A stretch of 31,759 nt of DNA from Methanoculleus marisnigri (GTDB lineage: Archaea > Halobacteriota > Methanomicrobia > Methanomicrobiales > Methanoculleaceae), in the NCBI GenBank assembly GCA_002503885.1, contig DASQ01000011.1, positions 1-31,759 of the forward strand, given 5' to 3'. Below, in pieces: positions 7,961 to 16,269 of this stretch. The notes under the pieces were generated by a model that searched no databases, had not been told where the DNA came from, and saw only the letters and a list, made by a program, of their open reading frames with translations. The first letter of the stretch is position 1, and each line of letters starts with the position of its first letter. The translations under genes were made by a program, and so were the position numbers.

Positions 7961-9966
7961 AGGTTATCGTCCAGCCCCAGAAAGGCACATATAAGTTACT
8001 GTTTGTCGAAGGCGGCCACGTCGAAGGCTCCGGGTTCGTCGACCTGACCGCGACTCCGAAGGGCCAGCGGCCCAAGAACTTCAAGATGCGCCGGCGGGGC
8101 AAACAACTCAAGCCCACCCCGACCCGTGACCTGATCACACTGCTCCGCCGGTCATCGGTGCATCTTGCAGCGACGAGCCCGGAGTTTGAGTCGTTCCTTG
8201 CCGACCTCCAGATCCCGTCGACACGGATCAACATCTGCCGGTTCTGCCAGCTCGAGGACCGGTTTGTGCCCGTTGATAAGACGACCGGTGTGCGGTACGG
8301 CGGCGAATGGATCTGCATGGACTGCGCTAAGCGCGAGATGCGCCGGGAACTCGGCTACCTGGGGAGGTTCGGGGGCTCCGTGCTCGTCCACCTCGAGAAA
8401 CTCCTCGTCCAGGTCCGGGACCTCGACCGGGTGCTGGCGTCGGTGGGGCCCGAACATCCCGACCGGAAGCGAACCCTCTTTGACCGGCTTGAGGCGCACG
8501 AGGTCCAGAAGACGGACCACATCACCGACCTCCCGCTGCCCCCCGCGTTTGCGCAGGCTGCCGGGGTCGATTACCTGATGCCCGTCCAGCAGCTTGCCGT
8601 CCAGGAAGGGCTTCTTGAGGGACGGCACCTCCTCGTCGTCTCGGCCACCGCGAGCGGCAAGACCTTCATCGGGGAGATGGCCGGGATGAAAAACTTCCTT
8701 GAAGGGCGGGGAAGAATGCTCTTCCTGGTCCCGCTGGTCGCACTCGCGAACCAGAAGTACCAGCGGTTCCGTGACCGCTACGGCCACCTTGTCCGGGTCA
8801 CCCTGCAGGTCGGGGTGAGCCGCCTCAACCTCCCTGAGACCCGCCCGGCGGGGGACCGGGACGTCAACGCTTCCGTCGTGGTGGGGACCTACGAGGGGAT
8901 CGACCACGCTCTCCGGACCGGGAGGTCGTTGAAGGACATCGGGACCGTCGTCATCGACGAGGTCCAGATGCTCGAGGATCCCGAGCGGGGCCACCGCCTC
9001 GACGGGCTGATCGCCCGGCTCAAGCACATCGCCCCCGATGCCCAGTTCCTCTATCTCTCGGCCACGATCGGGGGTCCCGGGCTGCTTGCGGAGAAACTCC
9101 GGACGAACCTGGTCCGCTACGCGGATCGCCCGGTACCGCTCGAGCGGCACCTTATCTTCACCGAGCGGTCCAAGAAGATCGGGTTCATCAAGCAGATGGT
9201 CATCGAGGAGTACAAAGTGCGGTCCTCGAAGGGCTACCGGGGCCAGACGATCGTCTTCACCAATTCCCGGGCCCGCTGCCACGTCATCGCCGATGCCCTC
9301 GGCAAGAATGCAGCTCCCTACCATGCGGGACTGACCGCCCAGGAACGCCGGGATGTGGAGCGGCGGTTCGCGAACGGGGAGATCGCCGCCGTCGTGACCA
9401 CGGCGGCGCTTGCCGCCGGCGTCGACTTCCCGGCATCTCAGGTGATCTTCGACGCGCTTGCCATGGGCATCAAGTGGCTTTCCGTCCAGGAATTCTACCA
9501 GATGATGGGCCGGGCGGGCCGGCCGGACTTCCACGACCTCGGCCGGGTGGTCATCATGGCGGAGCCCGGCGGATCGTACTCCCGGGCGTCCGGGAAGACC
9601 GAGGAGGAGGTCGCTGTCGGTCTCCTGCGGGGCGAGATGGAGGAGGTCGCTCCCGAGTACGACATGGAGCAGAGCACGGAGGAGTTCGTCGCGAACGCCG
9701 TGGTCTGTGGCGGCGACGAGCAGCAGGTCATCAAGATGACCCACACGATGGTCGGGGCGCTGGAGCCGGCCCTCCCGACGCTCCTTGACTACGGGCTGGT
9801 CCGCCGGCGGGCGGGGCGTATCGAACTCACCGATATGGCCCGGGTGATGGCCGAGCACTTCATCGGCGCCGAGCGCCTGATCGAGATCAAGGACATGGTC
9901 CAGCGGGTGGACGATGCGGCCGAGATCATCGCAGAACTCGAATGCGCTGAGGAGAAGACGCCTTAG
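7957..9966 (+). CDS. Archaeal Ski2-like superfamily 2 helicase with N-terminal zinc-binding domain (DUF5814 type)
   Basis: This is an ATP-dependent nucleic-acid helicase of 669 residues. The N-terminal 200 residues include a probable zinc site (Cys94, Cys97, Cys120, Cys123). The helicase core follows: motif I SATASGKT (229-236), motif II DEVQ (334-337, instead of DEAH/DExH), motif III SAT (368-370), and in the second RecA domain TTAALAAGVDFP and the motif VI segment QMMGRAGRP. The C-terminal part (about 560-669) is helical and probably winged-helix-like. The core resembles Ski2/Hel308 helicases, so roles in RNA turnover or in replication and repair are both possible. It overlaps the upstream regulator by 4 nt, forming a three-gene operon. 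The gene ends 57 bp before a convergent gene, with no obvious hairpin. Confidence 0.9.
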   Translation: MKVIVQPQKGTYKLLFVEGGHVEGSGFVDLTATPKGQRPKNFKMRRRGKQLKPTPTRDLITLLRRSSVHLAATSPEFESFLADLQIPSTRINICRFCQLEDRFVPVDKTTGVRYGGEWICMDCAKREMRRELGYLGRFGGSVLVHLEKLLVQVRDLDRVLASVGPEHPDRKRTLFDRLEAHEVQKTDHITDLPLPPAFAQAAGVDYLMPVQQLAVQEGLLEGRHLLVVSATASGKTFIGEMAGMKNFLEGRGRMLFLVPLVALANQKYQRFRDRYGHLVRVTLQVGVSRLNLPETRPAGDRDVNASVVVGTYEGIDHALRTGRSLKDIGTVVIDEVQMLEDPERGHRLDGLIARLKHIAPDAQFLYLSATIGGPGLLAEKLRTNLVRYADRPVPLERHLIFTERSKKIGFIKQMVIEEYKVRSSKGYRGQTIVFTNSRARCHVIADALGKNAAPYHAGLTAQERRDVERRFANGEIAAVVTTAALAAGVDFPASQVIFDALAMGIKWLSVQEFYQMMGRAGRPDFHDLGRVVIMAEPGGSYSRASGKTEEEVAVGLLRGEMEEVAPEYDMEQSTEEFVANAVVCGGDEQQVIKMTHTMVGALEPALPTLLDYGLVRRRAGRIELTDMARVMAEHFIGAERLIEIKDMVQRVDDAAEIIAELECAEEKTP

Positions 9967-10023
9967 GGACCTGGGTCAGCACCCTTTCTCGTACTCTGCG
10001 GATACAGCCCGGATCCCTCTCCC

Positions 10024-11100
10024 TCACCGGTACCGCTCCAGGTACTCCCGCACCTTCTCCGACTCCACCCAGCCGTCGTCGAGCTGCCGGAGGATCGCCT
10101 TGATCTGCCGGACCTGCTCGCGGATCTTCTCGGCGCGCTCGTCGTCGATGAGGTCGGCCATCCCCTGGACGACCTGAAGGGGGTTTCGGATGTGGTCGGT
10201 CAGGACCGCGAACTGCTCGATATTTCTCTCGATCTGCCGGTATGCTTCCCTCCTCTCCCCTTCAATCCTCTCCCGCTCTTTCATCTCGCGCCTGAGACTC
10301 TCGTTTGCCATCTGGAGTTCGTTGGTCCGTTGCGTCACCAGTTCCTCCAGGCGGTAACGGTAGTCCATCAGCTCCTTCTCGGCCCGCCGCCTCTCCGTCA
10401 CATCCCGGGCAATGATGAGGATCGCCGGCGTGCCCCCGAGGCTGATGCGGTGGATGCTCGCCTCGACGGGGATCCGCTCGCCCTCCCGGGGAATCAGGTC
10501 GGCGCTGTAGAACTGGTGGTCGCCTCTCGCGAAGTCGCTCCTGATGAGGATGATCGACCGGGGAGCGACGGCGAAGAGTTCCTCCCAGGCATACCCGAGG
10601 CACCGGCAGGCGAGCGCGTTTGCGTCCAGTATCCGGTAGGGCGTCCCTTCCCTCCCGACTGCGCATACGAGCAGGAAGTCGTTCCCGCTGTCAAAGAGGA
10701 GGTGGTAGCGGTCCCTGCTCTCCCGGAGTTCCTGTCGGGAGCGTTCCACCTCGTCGAGCATCAGGTTGACCTCGTCGACAAACCGTGAGACCGGATCGCC
10801 CCCGATTGCAGGGAGGCGGGGCGGGACACTGCTCCCCGTCTTGATGGCCTCGATGCTCGCATCCATGCCGGCGATGCGGGCGGCCACTTCCCGCTCCTTG
10901 AGCCAGATGCCGAGCAGCCCGAAGGCGATGCCGATGAAGAGGAGTTCGAAGAGCAGGACCACCGGGGAGGTCCAGATTCCCCCCGGGAGATCGGACGGGA
11001 GGGCGAGTGCGAGGAGGAGGGCGGGACCGCGGGCATCAGGCGTGCAGGAGCCCGCAGGTGGGGCAGCCGGGAACCGGGGTGCATTCTTGCAGAGGTCCAT
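10024..11100 (-). CDS. Membrane-anchored PAS protein with histidine-kinase-like dimerisation helix but no ATPase domain
   Basis: The 358-residue protein has a hydrophobic N-terminus with one clear membrane helix (about 45-67), a linker helix, a PAS domain (about 122-240, ending ARDVTERRRAEKEL), a coiled coil (240-297) and a segment like a histidine-kinase dimerisation helix, AVLTDHIRNPLQVVQG, with His303. It then stops at 358. The HATPase N, G1 and G2 boxes are all absent. It may be phosphorylated by a partner kinase, act as a sensor adaptor, or be a kinase shortened by evolution. The next 57 bases show no remnant ATPase sequence. The start is uncertain: the first 40 residues are odd in composition and no clear TATA box fits. 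Confidence 0.8.
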   Translation of the reverse strand: MDLCKNAPRFPAAPPAGSCTPDARGPALLLALALPSDLPGGIWTSPVVLLFELLFIGIAFGLLGIWLKEREVAARIAGMDASIEAIKTGSSVPPRLPAIGGDPVSRFVDEVNLMLDEVERSRQELRESRDRYHLLFDSGNDFLLVCAVGREGTPYRILDANALACRCLGYAWEELFAVAPRSIILIRSDFARGDHQFYSADLIPREGERIPVEASIHRISLGGTPAILIIARDVTERRRAEKELMDYRYRLEELVTQRTNELQMANESLRREMKERERIEGERREAYRQIERNIEQFAVLTDHIRNPLQVVQGMADLIDDERAEKIREQVRQIKAILRQLDDGWVESEKVREYLERYR

Positions 11101-11398
11101 GCTGCTGTATTATGTCACTTGTGCCGGGTGGCTACCCGGCCGTGGCCTGCGGGATGTGTACCCGGGAGGTCTTCCGGTTGCCCTGCAGGTGGTTATCATG
11201 GCTATTCCGGCGCGCTGATGGAAAGCGCACCACTGTAACCCAAGATAGTAAATTGAGTATTTAATATTTTCTTATATTGGAGTAGAGTTTACGGTCTGAA
11301 TAACTCTTTTCAATCCGAAGTGCGCACGTTTGGGGGTATCAGAAGGGGAATATCGGTCTTTCCCGCGGCGGCACCGGGGGGTGTGAGGGGCAGGTGGC
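11101..11398. other. Intergenic, A+T-rich middle
   Basis: No gene is supported. The A+T-rich tract at 11247-11320 lies beyond the stop of the MFS gene and upstream of the PAS gene, both on the minus strand. It probably contains the MFS terminator or a distant promoter, but I cannot assign individual elements. Confidence 0.3.
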
Positions 11399-12592
11399 CT
11401 ACCCGGACTCCGGAAGATCTCCGCCGGCACTTTGCCGGGTGTTCCTGCGCATTAGCACGGCGAAGATCCCGGTCCCGATGAGGCTTATCGCCCCGCCCAC
11501 GTAGAAGACGGCGTCGACGCCGATAGAATCCATGAAGACCCCACCCATCAGCGGTGCGATGATCATGCCGATTCCGAATATCGTATTGTAAGCGCCCATC
11601 GAGGTTCCCATCCCGATGGTCCGGCCTGCATCGACTGTCAGGGCCATGATGGCCGGCTGCTGGATGGCACCTCCGACGCCGATGATGGAGGTGATCGCGA
11701 GCAGGGGCCAGAACGATCCCGAGAAGGGGATTGCGGCGAGTGCTACCGCTGCTATGCCTGAGCCGATGACGATCAGGGCGACCTTGTTCCCGGTGTCGGT
11801 GAGCCTCCCGATCGGCACCTGGAGGAGCGCCATCAGGAAGGTGTTCGCGGAGAGGATGATGCCCACTTCGAATGGACTGATTGCTATCAGCGGGCCGAAG
11901 ACCGGGATGAAGACCATCATACCTCCGCGGCCGAGAGCACTGATGAGGGTGAAGATCATGACCCCTCGCATGACCGGCAGCGTGAAGATCGCCCGCATCG
12001 GGATGGGTTTTGCATCCGGGACCGTGAATGAACCCGGCTTCGCCTCGGGGAGGGAGATGGCGACGAGGAGCGTGGCGAACGCCGAGAGGCCGGCCATGAC
12101 ATAAAAGACCGAGTCCATCCCGAACGTGTCGTTCAGGAACCCTCCAAGCAGCGGCCCCACCCCCATGCCGAGGAACATCGAGATGGAGAAATTTCCCATC
12201 CGGCTCCCTTCCTTTCCCTTCTCCGAGAGGTCCGCGATGTAGGCCATGGCTATCGGGACGACCATGGCTGACGCGATCCCGTGGATGAGGCGGACGACCG
12301 TGAGGGAGTAGACGCTGTCGGCGATGAGGTAGGTGAGCGACGTGACCGCGTAGGCGAACATGCCTATAAGGATGATCCATTTCCTCCCCTGCCGGTCCGA
12401 TATCCGCCCGATGACGGGCATGAAGACCGACCGGGAGAGCGCGAAGGCCGAGAAGATGATGCCGAGCCAGATGCCGGTCGCTCCGAGATTCTCCGCGTAG
12501 ATGGGGAGGAGCGGGCTGACGATACCGAGCCCGAGCATGGTAGCAAAGACGGAGATGAATAAGACGTTATAGATTCGTTTGGCAGTATTCAT
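11399..12592 (-). CDS. Major facilitator superfamily exporter, 12-helix drug/H+ antiporter type (DHA1)
   Basis: This 397-residue polytopic membrane protein has about 12 hydrophobic segments. The family signature between helices 2 and 3 is clear (GRISDRQGRKWIILIGMF), and a motif C-like glycine-rich run, GMGVGPLLGGFL, follows in helix 5. Both fit DHA1-type efflux carriers of the TetA/Bmr kind; the substrate is unknown. I place the start at the ATG at 12592 (MNTAKRIYNVLF), which puts helix 1 near the N-terminus as in relatives. An upstream GTG at 12652 would add 20 residues of non-family sequence. A TATA box at 12686-12694 would give a start near 12664, leaving a leader of about 70 nt for the ATG or about 12 nt for the GTG, so the longer form is not excluded. 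Confidence 0.88.
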   Translation of the reverse strand: MNTAKRIYNVLFISVFATMLGLGIVSPLLPIYAENLGATGIWLGIIFSAFALSRSVFMPVIGRISDRQGRKWIILIGMFAYAVTSLTYLIADSVYSLTVVRLIHGIASAMVVPIAMAYIADLSEKGKEGSRMGNFSISMFLGMGVGPLLGGFLNDTFGMDSVFYVMAGLSAFATLLVAISLPEAKPGSFTVPDAKPIPMRAIFTLPVMRGVMIFTLISALGRGGMMVFIPVFGPLIAISPFEVGIILSANTFLMALLQVPIGRLTDTGNKVALIVIGSGIAAVALAAIPFSGSFWPLLAITSIIGVGGAIQQPAIMALTVDAGRTIGMGTSMGAYNTIFGIGMIIAPLMGGVFMDSIGVDAVFYVGGAISLIGTGIFAVLMRRNTRQSAGGDLPESG

Positions 12593-12685
12593 ACTGGTTA
12601 CACCGGGTTTGAGGACCACCGCCGCAGACAGACTTGCGGCGAGCACGTTCACAATTGCGAGAAAAAAAGTTGGCGATGCTCTGCC

Positions 12686-12694
12686 TTATATATT
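12686..12694 (-). promoter_or_regulatory. TATA box of the MFS exporter gene
   Basis: The minus strand reads AATATATAA, close to the archaeal consensus, and lies between the methyltransferase stop and the exporter. A run of seven T's on the minus strand (12668-12662) sits just downstream and may instead end transcripts of the preceding operon. Confidence 0.5.
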
Positions 12695-12710
12695 GGCTCG
12701 CCGGCCGGGA

Positions 12711-13547
12711 TCACATCCGCCGCGCGACGCAGCACCACCGGTCGTAGATGGGGTCGCGCTGGTTCTCGAAGACCTCGGCGCTCCGCCCCTCTTCCTTGCA
12801 CCACCCCTCCACCCGGGCCGCCTCGGCCTCCGTGCCGACGGTGATCAGCGTCTCATCGGTGAGGGCGAGGAGCCCGGTGATGATCGGCTCCCAGAGGCCG
12901 GTATTGTAGGAGTAGATCTCCCCGGCCATGAACGCGGCGCCGAGGGGCACCGGAGTAACGTAACAGGAAGCCTCCTGCGCGTCGATGCACATGGTATCGG
13001 AAGGCGCGAGGCGGCCCCGGATGAGCCCGAGTGCGAGGAGGGCCGGATCGTTGTCGTAGGCGAGCGCCCGCACCCCGCCCGCCCGGAGGGCCGCGGTGCC
13101 GACACCCGACCCGCAGCAGCAGTCGAGGCAGGGGGTTCCCGCGCGGTCGCCCCAGACTTCGTCGAGGAGGTCGCGGATCATCTCCGTCCGGTCGGGACGC
13201 AGGTCTTCGAGGGCAGGGTGGACATTTCTGCAGATATCGAGGCTATAGTATTCACGGACCGCCGAGAGCCACGCATCTCTGCTCTCCTGGTAGATCTCCC
13301 CGCCGACGGTCTCGAAGCATTCGATGGCGGCGAGCGTCGGATCCCGAAAGAGGAACGAGGCGGCATGCCAGCCCTCGTCGTCGTGGAGCGCGAGCGCGAG
13401 CGGCTCCTCCTCCTCGTCGACCAGGAGACGGCCTTCGTCCGGCACGGCCTGGAACAGCAGGGCCGTACAGGCGTCTATCGTCAGTTCCGCAAACGACGGT
13501 TCAACCAGCTGGCACCCGTCGACCTCAAGGATATCTGTAACCTTCAT
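12711..13547 (-). CDS. SAM-dependent methyltransferase-like protein, archaeal conserved
   Basis: The 278-residue protein carries a Rossmann-type methyltransferase motif I in the middle (CLDCCCGSGVGTAALRAGG) followed by an acidic residue ending strand 2 (LAYDNDP), as expected for S-adenosylmethionine binding. The N-terminal third (MKVTDILEVDGCQLVEPSF...) has no recognised domain. The target is unknown. The start is the ATG at 13547, whose ATGA overlaps the stop of the bactofilin-like gene, implying translational coupling. A longer open frame reaching 13817 encodes an Arg/Pro/Gly-rich stretch antisense-like in composition and is not credible. It is the last gene of the operon that includes apgM. 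Confidence 0.8.
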   Translation of the reverse strand: MKVTDILEVDGCQLVEPSFAELTIDACTALLFQAVPDEGRLLVDEEEEPLALALHDDEGWHAASFLFRDPTLAAIECFETVGGEIYQESRDAWLSAVREYYSLDICRNVHPALEDLRPDRTEMIRDLLDEVWGDRAGTPCLDCCCGSGVGTAALRAGGVRALAYDNDPALLALGLIRGRLAPSDTMCIDAQEASCYVTPVPLGAAFMAGEIYSYNTGLWEPIITGLLALTDETLITVGTEAEAARVEGWCKEEGRSAEVFENQRDPIYDRWCCVARRM

Positions 13548-14392
13548 GTCGCTCGCCTCTCGATCTTTAAGCCCCCCGGTGCCCGGATGACCCCGTCCAC
13601 GCGGGCGTCCTCGTGCAGGGTGAGACACTGGCAGGAGACGTTCCCGAGGATATGCACCTCCTGCTCGACCACCACGTCGCCGTCGCTCTGGACGTCGCCG
13701 TGGATGACCGATCCCCTGGCGATGCTCGCACCCTGGCGCAGGTGGAGGCTCCCGAAGATCGTCGTCTCCTCCCGGACCGCAATTGAGCTCGCACGGATGT
13801 TCCCGTGCAGCCGACACCCTGCCCCGACGACCATTCTCTCCGGGACCGAGAAGGTCTGCATATTGAGGATGGCGCCGGTCGGGATCATCAGCGGCGTGGC
13901 AGCACTGGCCTCTTCATCGCCGAAGAGTTTCTGGAGGACAGAGGTCAGTTCCTCCTCCTTCTCGATCCCGAGGATGGCCACCAGGTACATCATAATGTAA
14001 ATGATGACCGGCATCGGATTCCTTATGGAGATCCAGCCTTTCGCCTCGAACCCGCGCTCGATCTGGACGTTGTCCCCGATATCGAGATCGCCTCTGACGA
14101 TCAGCTTCCCCTGGATCTTCACCCCCTCGCCGAGGTAGGCGTCCTCTTCCACGAGAACATCGCCGTTGATCTCGCACCAGTTATCTATTCTGGCGTCGCC
14201 GCCCGCAACGATGTTACCGTTGATCTTGCTGAATTCACAGACCACGACGTCGTTGCCCGAAAGACCGTAATCGATCCGACACCTCTCACCGATGACGATG
14301 TCCTGCTCGGTCTTGAGTGTCCTCTCCTGGAGCTCGGTATTGTCGGGGAGGGTGCAGGCCCTGATCCAGTCGTGGTCTCCTGTCGGTTCCAT
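13544..14392 (-). CDS. Bactofilin-like polymer-forming protein with a central membrane segment
   Basis: This 282-residue protein is built from repeated short beta-strand units of the right-handed beta-helix kind (DIVIGERCRID, EINGDVLVEEDAYLGEG, LIVRGDLDIGDNVQIERG and later NIRASSIAVREETTIFGSLHL). It is split in the middle, about residues 130-150, by a hydrophobic stretch (PVIIYIMMYLVAILGI) long enough to cross or enter the membrane. Such proteins are usually annotated as polymer-forming cytoskeletal proteins related to bactofilins. Acyltransferase-like hexapeptide repeats are an alternative, but no catalytic residues are evident. It lies 16 bp after apgM and overlaps the methyltransferase by 4 nt. 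A membrane-attached scaffold role is inference. Confidence 0.75.
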   Translation of the reverse strand: MEPTGDHDWIRACTLPDNTELQERTLKTEQDIVIGERCRIDYGLSGNDVVVCEFSKINGNIVAGGDARIDNWCEINGDVLVEEDAYLGEGVKIQGKLIVRGDLDIGDNVQIERGFEAKGWISIRNPMPVIIYIMMYLVAILGIEKEEELTSVLQKLFGDEEASAATPLMIPTGAILNMQTFSVPERMVVGAGCRLHGNIRASSIAVREETTIFGSLHLRQGASIARGSVIHGDVQSDGDVVVEQEVHILGNVSCQCLTLHEDARVDGVIRAPGGLKIERRAT

Positions 14393-14408
14393 TTACCTGA
14401 TATAGTCT

Positions 14409-15644
14409 TCATGCGCCATACTTATGACTCTTATTAATTAGATCCAGGGCAATCGGCATGAGATCGCAGCCGCGGATACGGTGGAGCCCGCCCTCCGCAC
14501 ACGAGACCTCGTCGAACCGGGTCGTCCGGTCGGTCCGGACACCCGGGCCCCTGATGACGACCGGGACCGGGTCGGCGCTGTGATCTTTGATCGAACAGGG
14601 CGTGCTGTGGTCGGCGCAGACGACGAGCAGGGTATCGGAGAGCGTGAGCAGCGGCTCGAGCGCCGCGTCGATCACCTCGATGAAGTCCCGTTTCTGGATG
14701 CCTTTCCCATCATGGCCGGCCTCGTCCGCGCCCTTGATGTTCATCAGCACGAAGTCTTTCCGGCCGAGTTCCCCTATCGCCGCCTTCACCTTGGCGTTCA
14801 GATCGGAGTCGACCGACCCGGTCGTCCCCGGCACCGGGATGTGCTCGAGCCCTACAACCTTTCCGATCCCGGAGATGAGGGTCGCCGCGGAGATGACGCT
14901 CCCGGAGAGTTCATAACGCTCGGAGAACGGCGGGAACGCGCCCATCTTCCCGGCACCCCGGATCAGGAGGAAGTTTGCGGGTGGGACCCCCTCTTCCATC
15001 CACCGGAGATTTAGCGGGTGCTCGAAGAGAATCTTCGAGGACTGACGGATGAACTCGTTGCAGGCAACGGCTGTCTTTACATCCGCTGCGTCATCGGTGC
15101 AGGACCGGATGGTGAGCGGTCTTACCCCTTCCTTCTTCGGGTCGTTCGAGGAGACCTTATCCCCGAGCCCCTCCCCGGTGAGGGCGAGGGCCGCCCGGTG
15201 GCCGGCGCCCGACTCGAGCCTGAATCCGAGACCGAGCGGCGAGAGGTCCACACCGTCCCGGATAGCCTCCGAGAGCGGTTGGGTCCGGGAGATCCGCCCG
15301 GCCCGGCGGTCGGTGACGAGGCCGTCCGCGTCCACGGTGGCAAAGTTGCACCGAAACCCGATCATCCCGGCGGTCATGCTGATGCCGGTCCCCTCGGCCT
15401 CCAGCGGGCCCCGGCCGGTGTAGTACTCCTGCGGCGGGTAGCCGAGCAGAGCAAGGTGGGAGGTGTCGGACCCGGGGCGTATGCCGGGCGCGATGGTATC
15501 CATGATCCCGCATACGCCCTCGCCCGCGATCCGGTCGAGAACCGGGGTCCGTGCGGCCGCAAGGGGGGTCAGTCCATCCAGCGCTTCACAGGGACGGTCG
15601 GAGATCCCATCCAGTACCAGGAATAACACCTTGTGAGCGATCAT
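14409..15644 (-). CDS. apgM: 2,3-bisphosphoglycerate-independent phosphoglycerate mutase, archaeal type
   Basis: ApgM interconverts 3- and 2-phosphoglycerate in glycolysis and gluconeogenesis, using two metal ions in an alkaline-phosphatase-superfamily active site. The 411-residue length is normal. Diagnostic segments are LFLVLDGISDRP at the N-terminus (metal-binding Asp12), GSDTSHLALLGYPP (58-70, the nucleophile region), FRCNFATVD, VLMNIKGADEAGHDG and the C-terminal metal motif VCADHSTPCSIKDHSADPVPV. It is preceded at 27 bp by the unknown helical gene and followed at 16 bp by the bactofilin-like gene, so all four genes from 16139 to 12711 are probably one operon. Nothing is missing or broken. 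Confidence 0.96.
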   Translation of the reverse strand: MIAHKVLFLVLDGISDRPCEALDGLTPLAAARTPVLDRIAGEGVCGIMDTIAPGIRPGSDTSHLALLGYPPQEYYTGRGPLEAEGTGISMTAGMIGFRCNFATVDADGLVTDRRAGRISRTQPLSEAIRDGVDLSPLGLGFRLESGAGHRAALALTGEGLGDKVSSNDPKKEGVRPLTIRSCTDDAADVKTAVACNEFIRQSSKILFEHPLNLRWMEEGVPPANFLLIRGAGKMGAFPPFSERYELSGSVISAATLISGIGKVVGLEHIPVPGTTGSVDSDLNAKVKAAIGELGRKDFVLMNIKGADEAGHDGKGIQKRDFIEVIDAALEPLLTLSDTLLVVCADHSTPCSIKDHSADPVPVVIRGPGVRTDRTTRFDEVSCAEGGLHRIRGCDLMPIALDLINKSHKYGA

Positions 15645-15671
15645 CGAGAACAGATGAGATTTTGGACCTGA

Positions 15672-16139
15672 TTACTCTTCCCGGTGGATGGCGATGACCC
15701 GGGTTGTCAGGCCGCTCCCTCCCTTCTCCACGAGTGCCAGGCACCGCTCCGCATGGTGGAGCGCCTCCTTCGCGAGGGCTTCGCTGTGCTCGCGGCATTC
15801 CTCTCCGCAGCCGATCATGACGAGGACGTTGGCCGTCTTGATCATATCGGCTGAGAGGCACCGGATCTCCACGGCGATGTCTTCGCCGAGGATCGCCTCC
15901 ACATCGCATATGCAGTCGTAGAGCTGGTGTGAATACCGGTCGAGCAGCGCATTTGTGGCGAGAACCCGTGCGGCGCCGCTCTCTCTCTGTGCAAGGTCGG
16001 TCCACTCCCGGTGGAACTGAACGAGCATCCTCCTGATGATCCCCCGGGCTATCGTCTGCTGTTCGTCGAAAGCCTGCTCGTTGAGCAGAACCCGGCCTGG
16101 CCGCCGCGTACCTGCATGCTGCTCCTCTGCCGTCACCAT
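15672..16139 (-). CDS. Conserved-looking helical protein of unknown function
   Basis: I do not recognise this 155-residue protein. It is predicted almost all-helical, with several cysteines: a pair in YDCICDVEAIL, one in EIRCLSADM, a CGEEC motif (GCGEECREH) and one in HHAERCLAL. These could bind a metal or respond to redox state (inference). The start is taken at the ATG at 16139, preceded by GAGGTGA; a GTG at 16145 inside this region is less likely. A TATA-like GGGTATATGCCC (minus strand, 16195-16184) would give a leader of about 25 nt. It is first in the apgM operon, only 27 bp before apgM. Confidence 0.65.
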   Translation of the reverse strand: MVTAEEQHAGTRRPGRVLLNEQAFDEQQTIARGIIRRMLVQFHREWTDLAQRESGAARVLATNALLDRYSHQLYDCICDVEAILGEDIAVEIRCLSADMIKTANVLVMIGCGEECREHSEALAKEALHHAERCLALVEKGGSGLTTRVIAIHREE

Positions 16140-16183
16140 CTTCACCTCTTTGCCACGCTCCGGCGGAGGTGTATCAGGTCATA

Positions 16184-16195
16184 GGGCATATACCC
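16184..16195 (-). promoter_or_regulatory. Likely promoter of the apgM operon
   Basis: GGGTATATGCCC on the minus strand is a near-palindromic TATA-box candidate about 50 nt before the ATG at 16139. It gives a short leader that includes the GAGGTGA ribosome-binding site. Confidence 0.4.
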
Positions 16196-16269
16196 TTGCT
16201 ATCTCCGTCACCGGGACGAGAGAACGGTGAAGGTACAAATGGTAATAAAATTGGGGTGAGCAGCCGGCC

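Noticed and set aside
8152..9858. 568-residue minus-strand open frame
   Set aside because: Exact antisense of the helicase, caused by high G+C codon bias. No motifs or start signals.
13548..13817. N-terminal extension of the methyltransferase by 90 residues
   Set aside because: It overlaps the bactofilin-like gene in another frame, is Arg/Pro-rich, and the ATGA overlap at 13547 gives a better start.
12579..14000. 473-residue plus-strand open frame
   Set aside because: Runs opposite the MFS start, the methyltransferase and the bactofilin-like gene; no protein family character.
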